Below are positions 1 through 9,934 of a DNA stretch of 64,000 nucleotides, piece after piece. The DNA is from Desulfovibrio aminophilus. Lineage in GTDB: Bacteria > Desulfobacterota > Desulfovibrionia > Desulfovibrionales > Desulfovibrionaceae. The translations under genes and the position numbers were made by a program. A model generated the notes under the pieces. It saw nothing but the letters and a program-made list of their open reading frames with translations, made no database searches and was not told the origin of the DNA. Location: contig NZ_JAMHGA010000013.1 of assembly GCF_023660105.1 (NCBI RefSeq), positions 1 to 64,000 of the forward strand. Reading direction: 5' to 3'. Position 1 is the first letter of the stretch. Each line of letters begins with the position of its first letter.

Positions 1-1
1 C

Positions 2-217
2 GCGGGCGCGCTGCCGATCGCGGCCGCCGGCGCGGCCCAAGTCGCCCCGGCGGTCATGACCACGGCCATGCGGCATCCCGACAAGGTGGCCGCTGCAACG
101 GACTTTGTTTCCGGCTTCTTTGATCCCGGCCCTCCTCCGCTCAATTGGAGCGGCGCGGCGGGATATAGCGCCAAAAAAGGGCTGGATAAGCTTGAGGGGC
201 AATGGAGGAAGAAATAG
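2..217 (+). CDS. C-terminal end of an unidentified protein (5' partial)
   Basis: An open frame enters from the left edge and ends at TAG 215-217, giving 71 residues: an Ala-rich segment, then a Pro-rich stretch (DPGPPPLNWSGAAGYSAKK) and a basic Lys/Arg end. No family can be named from this tail. Its stop overlaps the GTG start of the next gene by one base (TAGTG), so the two are probably translationally coupled. A large protein followed by a tiny coupled membrane protein resembles an effector/immunity arrangement, but that is conjecture because the body of the gene is outside the window. Confidence 0.5.
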   Translation, partial: AGALPIAAAGAAQVAPAVMTTAMRHPDKVAAATDFVSGFFDPGPPPLNWSGAAGYSAKKGLDKLEGQWRKK

Positions 218-444
218 TGAAACGAGTCAAATGGAGTGAGATAGGCATGGGGGCCCTCTTTTTCCTGGATGGGCTCTCGAGCTTAATCACCGGGGAGATG
301 TACAACCGGGGCGTGCCTGTTCTCTATCCCCGCTACTATGGCGCGGCGATCATGCTCTTTGGCGTCGCCATACCCATCATGGCCTGGTTCCTGCGCTCGC
401 CCTCGCGCAAGCGGAAAGACGAAGACCACGGCGACGGGGCATGA
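217..444 (+). CDS. Small two-helix membrane protein
   Basis: This is a 75-residue protein with two hydrophobic segments (about residues 9-27 and 41-58) separated by a short Tyr-rich loop and ending in a charged Arg/Lys/Asp tail. I chose the GTG at 217 rather than the in-frame ATG at 202, because GGAGG at 204-208 lies eight bases before the GTG while the ATG would sit inside that ribosome site. It overlaps the stop of the upstream gene by one base, so the two are likely co-translated. I do not recognise the family. An immunity or small accessory membrane protein is possible but unproven. Confidence 0.5.
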   Translation: MKRVKWSEIGMGALFFLDGLSSLITGEMYNRGVPVLYPRYYGAAIMLFGVAIPIMAWFLRSPSRKRKDEDHGDGA

Positions 445-568
445 AATCACGCTGAAGGACCTGCCGCCGCCCGGACGCGGCGAGCGGTCCCGCGCCCCGG
501 CTCCCGCCCCGATCTCCCCGCGCATGCGGCGCAAGCCGTTTTCCCGGCGGCGTTATTTTGTCGCCGAC

Positions 569-586
569 CACGGGCTTCGGCCCGCT
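569..586. other. GC hairpin in the 445-703 gap
   Basis: CGGGC and GCCCG pair around a TTCG loop at 571-584. There is no T run, so it is not a clear terminator. It resembles the TTC-loop hairpins that open the repeat family found later in the window. The rest of the 259-base gap shows only a weak TATAGAAT box near 619. Confidence 0.3.
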
Positions 587-703
587 CCGCGCCTGGACTC
601 CCCGCCCATGAACACGTATAGAATAGAGGCGTGTCCGCCGTGTCCGGCGGCGCGCGGGAACGTCTCCGCGCGTCGTCCGCCGGGCCCGGCCGAGGGGGAA
701 CGC

Positions 704-3199
704 ATGCCAGTGAACCATTTCCGCGCCGCGACGGTCCGAAGCGTCCTGTTCCGCGCCGCGCTCTGCCTCGCCCTGGCGCTCCTCCTCGCCTCGCGGGCCC
801 TCGCCGCCCCGACGTCCATCATCGTGGCCGACGACAAGGAGTATCCGCCCTTCGCCTTCCTGGACGACACGGGCGCGCCCCGGGGCGTCACCGTCGACAT
901 CTGGAACCTCTGGAGCAGGAAGACCGGCATCCCGGTGACGTTCCGGCTCATGGAGTGGGACGCGGCCCTGGCCGCCGTGCGCGAGGGCCGGGCCCAGGCC
1001 GTGGGCGGCCTGTTCCGCACCCCGGAACGCGAGGCGGCCTTCGACTTCACCGGCCCGTTCGCGGAGATCCCCACGGCCATCTTCTTCCACTCCTCCCTGG
1101 GCGGCATCCGGGGCCTCCAGGACCTCGCCGGGTTCGACATCGGCGTGGTCAAGGGCGACAGCGCCGAGGAGCTGGTCCGCGCGCGGCGCCCCTCGTACAC
1201 GGTCACGGCCTTTCCCAGCGCCCGCGAACTGGTGGCGGCCGCCGCCTCCGGCAGCATCAAGGTCTTCATCGCCGACACCCCCACCGCCGGGTTCTACCTG
1301 GCCCAGTTTCCCGAGGGGGCCGAGTTCCGCCAGGCCTCGGACCTCCTGAGAATCAACCCCCTGCACTCGGCCGTGCGCAAGGGCGACCGGGACACCCTGG
1401 CCGTGATCCAGGCCGGATTCGACCGCATCTCCCGGGACGAGATCAAGGCCATCGAGGAGAGCTGGGCGGGCCATACCCTGGCCCAGCGGTTCCCCTGGCG
1501 CTGGGTCGCGGGCGGCTCCGCGGCCCTGGCGGTCGTGCTCGGGGTGGTCTTCCTCTGGAACCTCGCCCTGCGCCGCCGGGTGAAGGCCCAGACCGCCGAG
1601 CTGGCCCGCTCCCTGCGCGACCTGAGCCGCAGCGAGGCCGACTACCGTCTGCTGGTGGAGAACCAGAGCGACCTGGTGGTCAAGGTGGACACCGAGGGCC
1701 GCTTCCTCTACGCCAGCCCCTCCTACTGCCGGACCTTCGGCAAGACCGAGGACGAGCTGCTGGGGGCCGCGTTCATGCCCCTGGTGCACGAGGAGGACCT
1801 GCCCGCCACCCTGGCGGCCATGAAGTCCCTCTTCGCGCCGCCGCACACGGCCTACATGGAGCAGCGCGCCATGACCGTGGACGGCTGGCGCTGGCTGGCC
1901 TGGAACGACTCCGCCGTCCCGGCCCCGGACGGGACCATCCGCGAGATCGTCGGCGTGGGCCGGGACATCACCGCGCGCAAGCAGGCCGAGGAGAAGCTGC
2001 GCCAGAGCGAGGAGAAGTTCGGCCAGCTCTTCCGGCTCTCCCCGGACAGCATCACCCTGGTGGACGCGGCCACGGGCAGGTTCCTGGACGTGAACGACGC
2101 CTTCAGCCGCTCCACGGGATACGCCCGCGAGGAGGCCGTGGGCCGCAGCGCCCTGGAGCTGAACCTGTTCGCCGACCCGGCGGACTACAAGGCCATGGTG
2201 GAGCGCACCGACCGCCGGGGCCGCATCGAGAACTTCGAGTTCACGGCCCTCTTCAAGGACGGAACCCAGGCCGTCTGCGCGCTCTCCTCCCAGCTGGTGG
2301 TCATCCGGGACGCGGGCTACCGCATCTCCATCATCCGCGACATCACGGCCATCAAGCATCTCCAGGAGATGATGATCCAGACCGAGAAGATGCTCTCCAT
2401 GGGCGGGATCGCGGCGGGCATCGCCCACGAAATCAACAACCCCCTGGGCATCATCCTCCAGACCGCCCAGAACCTGGCCCAGCGCACCCGGGCGGACTTC
2501 CGCAAGAACATCGAGACCGCCCGGTCCCTCGGCCTGGACATGGCCCTGTTCGAACAGTACGTGCGCGCCCGGGGCATCGACGTGTTCATCGAGGACATCC
2601 AGACCGCTGCCCGCCGCGCGGCGGGCATCATCCGCCACATGCTGGACTTCAGCCGTCCCGGCGCGGTCTCGCGCAAGACCTGCGACATCGGCTCCATCGT
2701 GGACCAGGCCGTGAGCCTCGCCTCCAGCGACTTCGACCTGCAGAAGGGCTACGACTTCCGGCAGGTGGCCATCGTCAAGGAGATCGAGGACTGCCTCCCG
2801 CCGGTCCTCTGCGCGGAGACCGAGATCGAGCAGGTGATCCTGAACATCCTGCGCAACGCGGCCCAGGCCATGGCCACGGCCTCCCCGCCCACGCCCAAGC
2901 CGAGCATCCGCATCCGGGTGGGCGCGGCCTCCGGGTTCGTGCGCATCGAGATCCGCGACAACGGGCCGGGCATGTCCCCGGAGATGTGCCGCCGGGTCTT
3001 CGAACCCTTCTTCACCACCAAGGCCCCGGGGCTGGGCACCGGGCTCGGGCTCTCGGTGGCCTACTTCATCGTGACCCGGGGGCACGGCGGGCGGATGTCC
3101 GTGGAGTCGGCCCCGGGCGAGGGAGCCGCGTTCATCGTCGAACTGCCCGCGTCGGGCCAGCCCCGGCTCAAGGAGGCCGCATGCGCCCCAGCGTCATGA
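704..3199 (+). CDS. Sensor histidine kinase with fused periplasmic binding domain
   Basis: This 831-residue protein should sense a small molecule in the periplasm and phosphorylate a response regulator. In order: signal peptide (1-35), bacterial extracellular solute-binding family 3 domain (about 36-262), one membrane helix (about 266-288), two PAS domains (about 310-430 and 436-550), a HisKA domain with phospho-acceptor His575 in AGIAHEINNPLG, and an ATPase domain with N box NILRNAAQAM, DNGPGM and GLGTGLGLS. The ATG at 704 follows a GAGGGGGA ribosome site; upstream in-frame codons would add a non-secretory extension. It overlaps the next gene by 19 bases, and the pair is a two-component system. 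The binding domain suggests amino-acid or organic-acid ligands; the true ligand cannot be read. Confidence 0.9.
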   Translation: MPVNHFRAATVRSVLFRAALCLALALLLASRALAAPTSIIVADDKEYPPFAFLDDTGAPRGVTVDIWNLWSRKTGIPVTFRLMEWDAALAAVREGRAQAVGGLFRTPEREAAFDFTGPFAEIPTAIFFHSSLGGIRGLQDLAGFDIGVVKGDSAEELVRARRPSYTVTAFPSARELVAAAASGSIKVFIADTPTAGFYLAQFPEGAEFRQASDLLRINPLHSAVRKGDRDTLAVIQAGFDRISRDEIKAIEESWAGHTLAQRFPWRWVAGGSAALAVVLGVVFLWNLALRRRVKAQTAELARSLRDLSRSEADYRLLVENQSDLVVKVDTEGRFLYASPSYCRTFGKTEDELLGAAFMPLVHEEDLPATLAAMKSLFAPPHTAYMEQRAMTVDGWRWLAWNDSAVPAPDGTIREIVGVGRDITARKQAEEKLRQSEEKFGQLFRLSPDSITLVDAATGRFLDVNDAFSRSTGYAREEAVGRSALELNLFADPADYKAMVERTDRRGRIENFEFTALFKDGTQAVCALSSQLVVIRDAGYRISIIRDITAIKHLQEMMIQTEKMLSMGGIAAGIAHEINNPLGIILQTAQNLAQRTRADFRKNIETARSLGLDMALFEQYVRARGIDVFIEDIQTAARRAAGIIRHMLDFSRPGAVSRKTCDIGSIVDQAVSLASSDFDLQKGYDFRQVAIVKEIEDCLPPVLCAETEIEQVILNILRNAAQAMATASPPTPKPSIRIRVGAASGFVRIEIRDNGPGMSPEMCRRVFEPFFTTKAPGLGTGLGLSVAYFIVTRGHGGRMSVESAPGEGAAFIVELPASGQPRLKEAACAPAS

Positions 3200-3564
3200 T
3201 CGTGGACGACGAGGCCCCCATCCGCAAGGCGCTCGTGGACTTCCTGGAGGACTACGACGAGTTCCGCCTGCGCGCGGCGGCCTCGGGCGAGGAGGCCCTG
3301 GAGAGCCTGCGGGCCGAGCCCGCCGACCTCTGCGTGGTGGACATGCGCCTGCCGGGCATGCGCGGCGAGGAGTTCATCGTGGCCGCGGCCGAAGGCGGAC
3401 TGTGCCGCCGCTTCGTCCTGCACACCGGCTCCGTCGGGCCGGTGCTGGGCGAGGCGCTCTCGGACCTGGGCCTGACCGAGGCGGACGTGTTCCGCAAGCC
3501 CTGCGACAGCACGGCCATCCTGGAACGCGCCCGCGTCCTGCTGTCGCGGACGGCCGAGGAATGA
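3181..3564 (+). CDS. Single-domain response regulator
   Basis: This is a 127-residue receiver domain with all canonical residues: acidic pair Asp9/Asp10, phospho-acceptor Asp54 in VVDMRLPG, Thr82 and Lys106 in FRKP. There is no output domain, so it acts by protein contact, like CheY or Spo0F, or passes phosphate onward. The start ATG lies inside the kinase gene, five bases after AAGGAGG, which ties its expression to the kinase. The stop is only seven bases from the convergent stop of the adaptor gene. Confidence 0.88.
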   Translation: MRPSVMIVDDEAPIRKALVDFLEDYDEFRLRAAASGEEALESLRAEPADLCVVDMRLPGMRGEEFIVAAAEGGLCRRFVLHTGSVGPVLGEALSDLGLTEADVFRKPCDSTAILERARVLLSRTAEE

Positions 3565-3571
3565 ACGAAGG

Positions 3572-4465
3572 TCACTTGTCCAGGACGACCTTGGCCCGCA
3601 CGCCCTCGTTGATGAAGAGGTCCTTGGCGTCGACCAGAAAATAGACCTCGTAGACCGAAAGCGCGGCAAAACCCTTGTCCACCGGGACAAGGGGAAGAAC
3701 AATCAAGGTGGCGGGGAAGACCCGGTCCGGGTACTGGGGGATGATCACCGTGGCCTTGTCGCCGACCTTGAGCCTGGCGTAGTCCTCGGCGTAGGCTTGG
3801 CACTTCACGGTCAGCGTCTTATAAGCGATTCGAAAACAGTTGAACTTCTTCTCCAGCTTCATTTCCGGGGCGATGTTCTGCTCGGCCACGATGCCCGCCT
3901 CGGGAGACGGCAGGGGAACCTCCCTCGGAATGCCGTCCCGGGACACGGCCGCTCCGCCCAACTCCTCGCGGATGCGGGCCCGCTCGTCCGCCAGACGGGA
4001 CGAGAGATTCTGGATCTCCTCCCCGGCCAGGCGGCGCTGGGTTTCCAGGAGCTCCAACTCGGCCGCGGCGACCTCCAGCCCGGCCGGGCTCTCCACTCCG
4101 GCCGCGACCGCCTCCCGCAACCCGTTCAGCTTGAGCCGGGATTCGGCCAGGCGGGCATCGAGCACCCGCGCCTCGGCCTGTTTCGCCCGCAGCGGCCCAT
4201 CGTCCAAAGCCTGCCGGATCGAGTCCCGGGCCTCCGTATCGAGCCGGTAGTATCCCAGCACTTCGCCTTTCCCGACGTCCTCGCCGTACTTCTTCAGCAC
4301 CCTGGAGCAGGTCCCGGCGTAGGCGTTCTGAACGTACAACGACCACGTGTAGGATGTCTTTCCCTCCAACTCCATGGCCCCCGCCTGCCCGGCCCAGGCC
4401 AGGCAGCAGAGCAGCCAGGGGAGGGCTCGCCAGATCACGGACCGCGCCGCAACCGCACTCCTCAT
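3572..4465 (-). CDS. Periplasmic adaptor (HlyD/RND-type membrane fusion protein)
   Basis: This 297-residue exported protein has a signal peptide (about 1-30), a region resembling a lipoyl half-motif (GEDVGKGEVLGYYRL), a helical hairpin rich in Glu, Arg and Leu (about 75-150), and a beta-rich C-terminal part ending VRAKVVLDK. Such adaptors bridge an inner-membrane ABC or RND pump to a TolC-like channel. The ATG at 4465 has AGGAGGA seven bases upstream. It is transcribed away from the ABC operon at 4717, which encodes its own adaptor (8340-9287), so the system may use two adaptors. At under 300 residues it is short for the family. Confidence 0.7.
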   Translation of the reverse strand: MRSAVAARSVIWRALPWLLCCLAWAGQAGAMELEGKTSYTWSLYVQNAYAGTCSRVLKKYGEDVGKGEVLGYYRLDTEARDSIRQALDDGPLRAKQAEARVLDARLAESRLKLNGLREAVAAGVESPAGLEVAAAELELLETQRRLAGEEIQNLSSRLADERARIREELGGAAVSRDGIPREVPLPSPEAGIVAEQNIAPEMKLEKKFNCFRIAYKTLTVKCQAYAEDYARLKVGDKATVIIPQYPDRVFPATLIVLPLVPVDKGFAALSVYEVYFLVDAKDLFINEGVRAKVVLDK

Positions 4466-4595
4466 CGCGTCCTCCTGTCGGTGACTCCGCCCGGCCGGAG
4501 CCGAACGACAACGAACTAGCAAACATGGCGGGGAAAACCAATCCCCACCCCGGACCGCGCCCGGTCCCCTCCGCCCCGGCGGAGAGGCGGGAGAC

Positions 4596-4624
4596 TTGAC
4601 AGCTTCCCCGCGTTCCAGCATGAC
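4596..4624 (+). promoter_or_regulatory. Possible promoter of the efflux operon
   Basis: A perfect TTGACA lies at 4596-4601 in the 251-base divergent gap, with a weak CATGAC box 17 bases on. The spacing is right and the -10 is poor. Confidence 0.3.
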
Positions 4625-4716
4625 CAGTCACAACCCAAACATGAAACAGTCCGCCTCCGCCGCGGCATCCCCGGCTCCGGGAACCGCGTTCCGGGGGAAG
4701 AACCCGAGATGGCCCA

Positions 4717-5902
4717 TTGACCTCGCCCCGCGACATCCTCATCCTCAGCACCCGCCAGGTCTTCCGGCAGAAGCGCCGCAATTTCGGCGTGGTCCTGGCC
4801 ATCGCCCTGGGCATCGCGGGGCTCATCGCGATCCTCTCCATGGGCGACGAGGTCAAGAAGAACCTCAACCGCGACCTGGACCTGCTGGGCGGGGTCACGC
4901 TCATCAAGATCAGCCTGGAGGAGGACAAGCATCCCGGCGTCCGGCCCGAGTCCTTCCTGCCCGAGACCCAGGAGGCCGTCCGCCGCCTGCCGGGAGTGGA
5001 GGTCGTCAGCGCCACGGCCAAGGAGATGCTCTGGCTGACCATCCTGCGCGACCAGACCAACGTTCCGCTGCCGGTGCACTCCGTGGACGCCGACTATTGG
5101 AGCGCGAACAACCTCGAATCCACGGCCGGCGCGCTCTTTTCCGAGCAGGACGTCCTCGGCCGGGAACGGGTCTGCGTCCTGGGCAAGGTCCTGGCCGAGT
5201 CCCTGGGCGGCGTTGACGCGGTGCTCGGGACCTATCTGCCCATCGGTTCGGACCCCTACCTCGTCATCGGGGTGGTGGACGGCCTGCAGATCGGCGACCG
5301 CAAGCGCTACGCCTTCGTGCCCCTGACCACGGCCATGGACCGCAACCTGGAGGACAGGATCCGGCCCAACCGCCTGTTCCTGCGCTGCAGGACCTGGGAC
5401 GACGTGCCCGCGGTGGCCGCGGCCGTCCCCGCGGCAATGGAGCGCCACCAGTCCATCCGCTATCTCAAGGTCGACGTGGCCTGGGACCAGCTCAAGCGCA
5501 TCATCTCCATCGTCTGGTGGGTGGAGCTGTTCATCTACCTCTCCATCGGCGCCACCCTCGTGCTCGGCGGCTTCGGCATCTGGAACGGCATGATGAGCTC
5601 GGTGACCGCCCGCACCCGGGAGATCGGCCTGAAGAAGGCCATGGGCGCGGAGGAGGCCGACATCATGCTCCAGATCCTCTGCGAGTCCGTGGTCCTGAGC
5701 TTCTGGGCCGCGATCCTGGGCGTCAGCCTGGGACTGTCGGCCGTGTTCGTCACCAGCCACTTCCTGGGCAGCACGCCGCCCCACCAGGTCATCCTGCGCT
5801 ACGGACTCATCAGCCTCGGCTTCTCCTGCCTGCTGGGCATGGCCGCCGGGCTCTACCCCTCGCTGCGCGCGGCCAGGATGGACGCCGTGGCGGCCATACG
5901 CT

Positions 5903-5910
<8 letters not shown>
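4717..5910 (+). CDS. ABC transporter permease, MacB/FtsX type
   Basis: This is a 397-residue inner-membrane permease. A first helix at about 22-42 is followed by a large periplasmic domain (about 45-255), then three helices at about 265-290, 320-345 and 360-382, the standard MacB_PCD plus FtsX layout. The coupling segment TREIGLKKAMGA between the second and third helices is typical. The start is a TTG with no strong ribosome site; no better in-frame start precedes it, so the exact N terminus is uncertain. It overlaps the ATPase gene by eight bases. With the ATPase, TolC-like protein and adaptor it forms a tripartite exporter; the substrate is unknown. Confidence 0.87.
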
Positions 5911-6619
<709 letters not shown>

Positions 6620-6679
6620 CATGAGCCGCTGGAATAAGCAGTAATCCCAAACGAAACCTCCGCAACCAACAGGCGCTTC

Positions 6680-8350
6680 ATGACGAACCCGACACGGCAC
6701 AGGACGGCCAGGACCCATGCCCTGCCCAAGGGCGCCCGACTCGTGGCGCTCCTCGGCGTCCTGCTCCTGCTCGTTTCGTCCTGCGCCGGAGTGGAGGAGC
6801 CCACCCCGGACCACGCCGCGGTTTCGGCCCGCTACGCGCACCAGAACCGCGACGGCCAGTCTCCCGAGACTCCGAAGACCGCCCCGGCCGCGACGGCGCG
6901 TCCCGTCCAGTCCCAGGCGGCTCCGGTCCAGTCCCAGACGCCGAAGGCCGCCGCGACGAAGCCGATGTCGCCCGCCCCGGCCCAGGCAGTTCCGGCCCCT
7001 CGGCCCGCCGAGCCCGCGCGCGCGCCGGCCGGGGCCGGGGAGACGCCGACTCCGACCGGGGCGAACCCGGCCGACGCTCCGGCCGCGCCCCCGGCGCCGC
7101 TGGACAACGCGCTCATGGACTTCGCGGGCTGCATCCGGCTGGCGGTGGAGCGCTCCCCCTACCTGAAGGGGCCGTCCCTGGAAATCCAGGTCAAGAAGCT
7201 GGACGAAAAGGACGCCTGGTACCACCTGTTCCCAAGCCTCTACTTCACCTTGATCTCGGACCGGAAGATCGCCGGCGCGGACGACCAGAACATGAAGGTG
7301 GGCGATTCCTCCCAGACTCTCGGCCTGACCTCGGGCAGCTACAATCCCATCGCGGCCTGGATCCAGCACGACGCCCAGAAGGACGTGACCCGCCTGACCA
7401 GGATGAGCGCGGTCCTGACGCTGCAGGAGCTCATCCAGCAGATCGCCACGGCCTTCATCGCCCTGGACACCCTGGACCGCCAGATATCCCTCCGCCGGGA
7501 GGTCATCGACCTCAACGAGCGGGCCCTGGTCTTCGCCACCAAGCTGGAGAACATCCACACCTCCCAGATCGACATCAAGATCGCCCTGCAGAAAAAGAAT
7601 CTCGCCCAAACCGAATACGACATGGCCGTGGTCCAGAAGACCCAGGTGCTCATGAGCCTGCGCGACATGCTCGGCCTGGGGCCCTATGACCTCATCAGGG
7701 TGGACGCCGACCAGTTCAACGCCATGCTCGCGGGCTACGACCCGGACGGATACCGCTACGAATACGCCGAAAAGAACAACATCCGCATGCAGATGCAGGA
7801 AGTGAAGAACATCCTGGCGGACAAGGACATCACGGCCCAGTGGATCAAGGTCCTGCCGACCTTCAGCTTCGGCGTGCGCCAGCCGGACAAGGTCAACACC
7901 CAGAATTCCAGTGGCGACGGAAAGGACTATTTCTTCACGGCCACCATGCAGCTCCCGCTCTGGCAGTGGGGGGAATCGACCCGGGCCTTCGAGCGGGCGG
8001 AGATCAAGAAGCGCCAGACGCAATACGCCAACGACGTGGAGCGCCTGCGCTTCAAGTCCGCCTGGATGATGCAGCAGATGCAGGCGCAGCAGCAGCGCTC
8101 CCTGCTGGAGCTGGCCCAGGGGGAGGCGGATCTGGCCGAACTCGCCCGGCAGAAGAGCCAAGTGGAATACGGCTCGGGCAAGATTCTCTACCGGCAGTTG
8201 CTGGATGCGGAACTGAACGTCATCAACGCCCGGATCAGGGCCAGCGAACTCAGGAAAAACTATTCCACATCCCTGCTCCAGATGGTCGGCGACACCGGGG
8301 ATCTCATGCGCCGCTACGTGAACATCGAGGATCTCCCCGATGCGCCCTAG
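6680..8350 (+). CDS. TolC-family outer membrane efflux lipoprotein
   Basis: This 556-residue protein begins with a basic stretch and a lipoprotein signal ending LLLLVSSC, placing the lipidated cysteine at residue 35. Residues about 45-145 are a low-complexity Pro/Ala/Thr/Gln linker. The rest is a long helical domain with two outer-membrane-efflux repeats (for example LTLQELIQQIATAFIALD and LRFKSAWMMQQMQAQQQ), as in TolC/OprM channels. It would form the outer-membrane duct of the ABC exporter. The extended proline-rich linker is unusual for TolC proteins. It overlaps the adaptor gene by 11 bases. The ribosome site before ATG 6680 is weak. Confidence 0.82.
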   Translation: MTNPTRHRTARTHALPKGARLVALLGVLLLLVSSCAGVEEPTPDHAAVSARYAHQNRDGQSPETPKTAPAATARPVQSQAAPVQSQTPKAAATKPMSPAPAQAVPAPRPAEPARAPAGAGETPTPTGANPADAPAAPPAPLDNALMDFAGCIRLAVERSPYLKGPSLEIQVKKLDEKDAWYHLFPSLYFTLISDRKIAGADDQNMKVGDSSQTLGLTSGSYNPIAAWIQHDAQKDVTRLTRMSAVLTLQELIQQIATAFIALDTLDRQISLRREVIDLNERALVFATKLENIHTSQIDIKIALQKKNLAQTEYDMAVVQKTQVLMSLRDMLGLGPYDLIRVDADQFNAMLAGYDPDGYRYEYAEKNNIRMQMQEVKNILADKDITAQWIKVLPTFSFGVRQPDKVNTQNSSGDGKDYFFTATMQLPLWQWGESTRAFERAEIKKRQTQYANDVERLRFKSAWMMQQMQAQQQRSLLELAQGEADLAELARQKSQVEYGSGKILYRQLLDAELNVINARIRASELRKNYSTSLLQMVGDTGDLMRRYVNIEDLPDAP

Positions 8351-9287
8351 GCTGCTCGTCCCCCTGCTGGCCTGCCTGCTCCTCGCGGGCGCGGCCCTTG
8401 CCCAGGACACCGGGCCGCAGGTGATCCAGCCCGTGGCCCAGCCCCATCCGCTCGTCTTTTCCGGCAAGATCTACAACTCCTCGTCCGTCCCGGTGATCAG
8501 CCCCTTTCCCGGCACCGTGGCCCGCGTCTTCCACGAACTCGGCGAGCCGGTGCGCAAGGGCGACCCGCTCATCGAGATCAAGCTGGAGCAGCAGATGGTC
8601 CTGGAGGTCAAGCGCAGGCTGGCCGTGGACGCGACCGTCAAGCGGACCGAGCTGGACATCGCCAGGACCGAGCTTGAGCTCAGGAATCTCACGGAAAAAC
8701 GGAACATGCTGGAAGTGCTGGTGCGCGACGGCATGGCCACCGCCAGGGACCTGCAGCTGACAGTGGACCAGATCGGCATCACGGAACAGTCGCTGGCCGC
8801 CATGCGCAACGCCCTGAAGCAGATCAGGGCCGACCAGGCGGACCAGATCAAGCTCTACAGCGAACAGTTCGGTCGGCCCGTGCGGCCGGGCAACGTGCCG
8901 TCCACCATCCTGGTGAGCGCGCCGACGGACGGCATCGTGCTCCAGGCCGTGCCGGAAGCCGAGCCGGGCATGCGCGTCAGCGGCCGTCTGTTCGTCATCG
9001 GCTGCATGAATCCCATGATCATCCGGGCCCAGGCGTTCGAAAGCGACGCGGCGCAGCTCAAGGTCGGCCAGGAAGCCACGGCGGAGGTGGAGGCCCTGGG
9101 CGGCACGCGCCTGCGGGCGAAGCTGACGAGCATCTCCTGGACCCCCACCAGCAACCAGCTCGAATCGCCCTCGTACTATCTCCTGGAGTTCTCCGTGGAC
9201 AACCCGGACAACACCCTGCGGGAAGGGTACAAGGTGCGCATCACGTTCCAGCCGAAACCCGATGGGCAAGCCGTTCCGGCGGGATGA
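8340..9287 (+). CDS. Periplasmic adaptor (HlyD-family membrane fusion protein)
   Basis: This 315-residue protein has a cleavable signal peptide (about 1-21), a biotinyl-lipoyl-like half motif (VISPFPGTVARVFHELGEPVRKGDPLIEI, about 49-77, key residues G56, G68 and G74), a coiled-coil hairpin (about 95-170), the returning lipoyl half (SAPTDGIVLQAV) and a beta-barrel C-terminal region. It should join the MacB-like pump to the TolC-like channel encoded beside it. It overlaps the TolC gene by 11 bases, showing that both belong to one transcript starting near 4717. Confidence 0.87.
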   Translation: MRPRLLVPLLACLLLAGAALAQDTGPQVIQPVAQPHPLVFSGKIYNSSSVPVISPFPGTVARVFHELGEPVRKGDPLIEIKLEQQMVLEVKRRLAVDATVKRTELDIARTELELRNLTEKRNMLEVLVRDGMATARDLQLTVDQIGITEQSLAAMRNALKQIRADQADQIKLYSEQFGRPVRPGNVPSTILVSAPTDGIVLQAVPEAEPGMRVSGRLFVIGCMNPMIIRAQAFESDAAQLKVGQEATAEVEALGGTRLRAKLTSISWTPTSNQLESPSYYLLEFSVDNPDNTLREGYKVRITFQPKPDGQAVPAG

Positions 9288-9349
9288 ACACGGCGGACCA
9301 TCCGGCCCAGGGACGAGCACGGCCGATTCACCGCGGGAGGAACAAGCGG

Positions 9350-9922
9350 ATGGCGGAATGGAATGACTTCACGACGATCTTGGCCGACAACCTCGCCCGG
9401 GTCGAGGCGGAAACCCATGGCCGCGTCCCCCTGGACATGGCGCGGGCCTTCGCCCTCTGGGTCGAATGGACCACCGCCACGCGCGCCCGTGGAGGCACGG
9501 CGTTCTTCGCCGGAAACGGCGCCAGCGCGTCCATGGCCTGCCATTTCTCCGCCGACTTGGCGAAAAACGCGCGCGTCCGCACCCAGGTCTTCACCGACCC
9601 CTCGCTGCTCACCGCCATCGGCAACGACCTCTGTTACGCCGACGTGTTCGCCGAACCCCTGAGATGGTACGGCCGGGAAAGCGACCTGCTCATCACCGTG
9701 AGCAGTTCCGGCAATTCGCCCAACGTGGTCCGCGCCCTGGAAGTCGCCCGCGAGAAAGGCCTGCGTTCAGTGGCCCTGTGCGCCATGCGCCCCGACAACG
9801 CCAGCCGCGATCTGGCCGACCTCTGCTTCTTCGTTCCCGCCGCCACCTATGGACAGGCGGAGACCGCCCACGGGGCGATCCTGCACCACTGGATGGACAT
9901 CATGGAGTCCCTGCCCCGCTAG
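9350..9922 (+). CDS. SIS-domain sugar isomerase, GmhA-like
   Basis: This 190-residue protein has the sugar isomerase fold of GmhA (sedoheptulose-7-phosphate isomerase): the phosphate-binding loop GNGASASMACHFSADL at 55-70 and VSSSGNSPNV at 118-127, and a C-terminal helix ending AHGAILHHWMDIMES. GmhA converts sedoheptulose 7-phosphate to D-glycero-D-manno-heptose 7-phosphate. I chose ATG 9350 because GGGAGG lies nine bases upstream and the resulting length equals that of GmhA; an ATG at 9284 overlaps the adaptor stop but has a poor ribosome site. Its convergent neighbour is a sugar operon containing an HldE-like enzyme, which supports a heptose role. Confidence 0.75.
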   Translation: MAEWNDFTTILADNLARVEAETHGRVPLDMARAFALWVEWTTATRARGGTAFFAGNGASASMACHFSADLAKNARVRTQVFTDPSLLTAIGNDLCYADVFAEPLRWYGRESDLLITVSSSGNSPNVVRALEVAREKGLRSVALCAMRPDNASRDLADLCFFVPAATYGQAETAHGAILHHWMDIMESLPR

Positions 9923-9934
9923 GGGCCGCGCGGC

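Noticed and set aside
338-703. N-terminal extension of the kinase at 704 by 122 codons
   Set aside because: It would place the signal peptide internally; ATG 704 has a good ribosome site directly before the signal sequence.
377-3085. Very long minus-strand open frame of about 900 codons opposite the sensor kinase
   Set aside because: It is the antisense shadow of a well-supported kinase in GC-rich DNA: rich in Gly, Ala, His, Arg and Asp, with no domain and no ribosome site.
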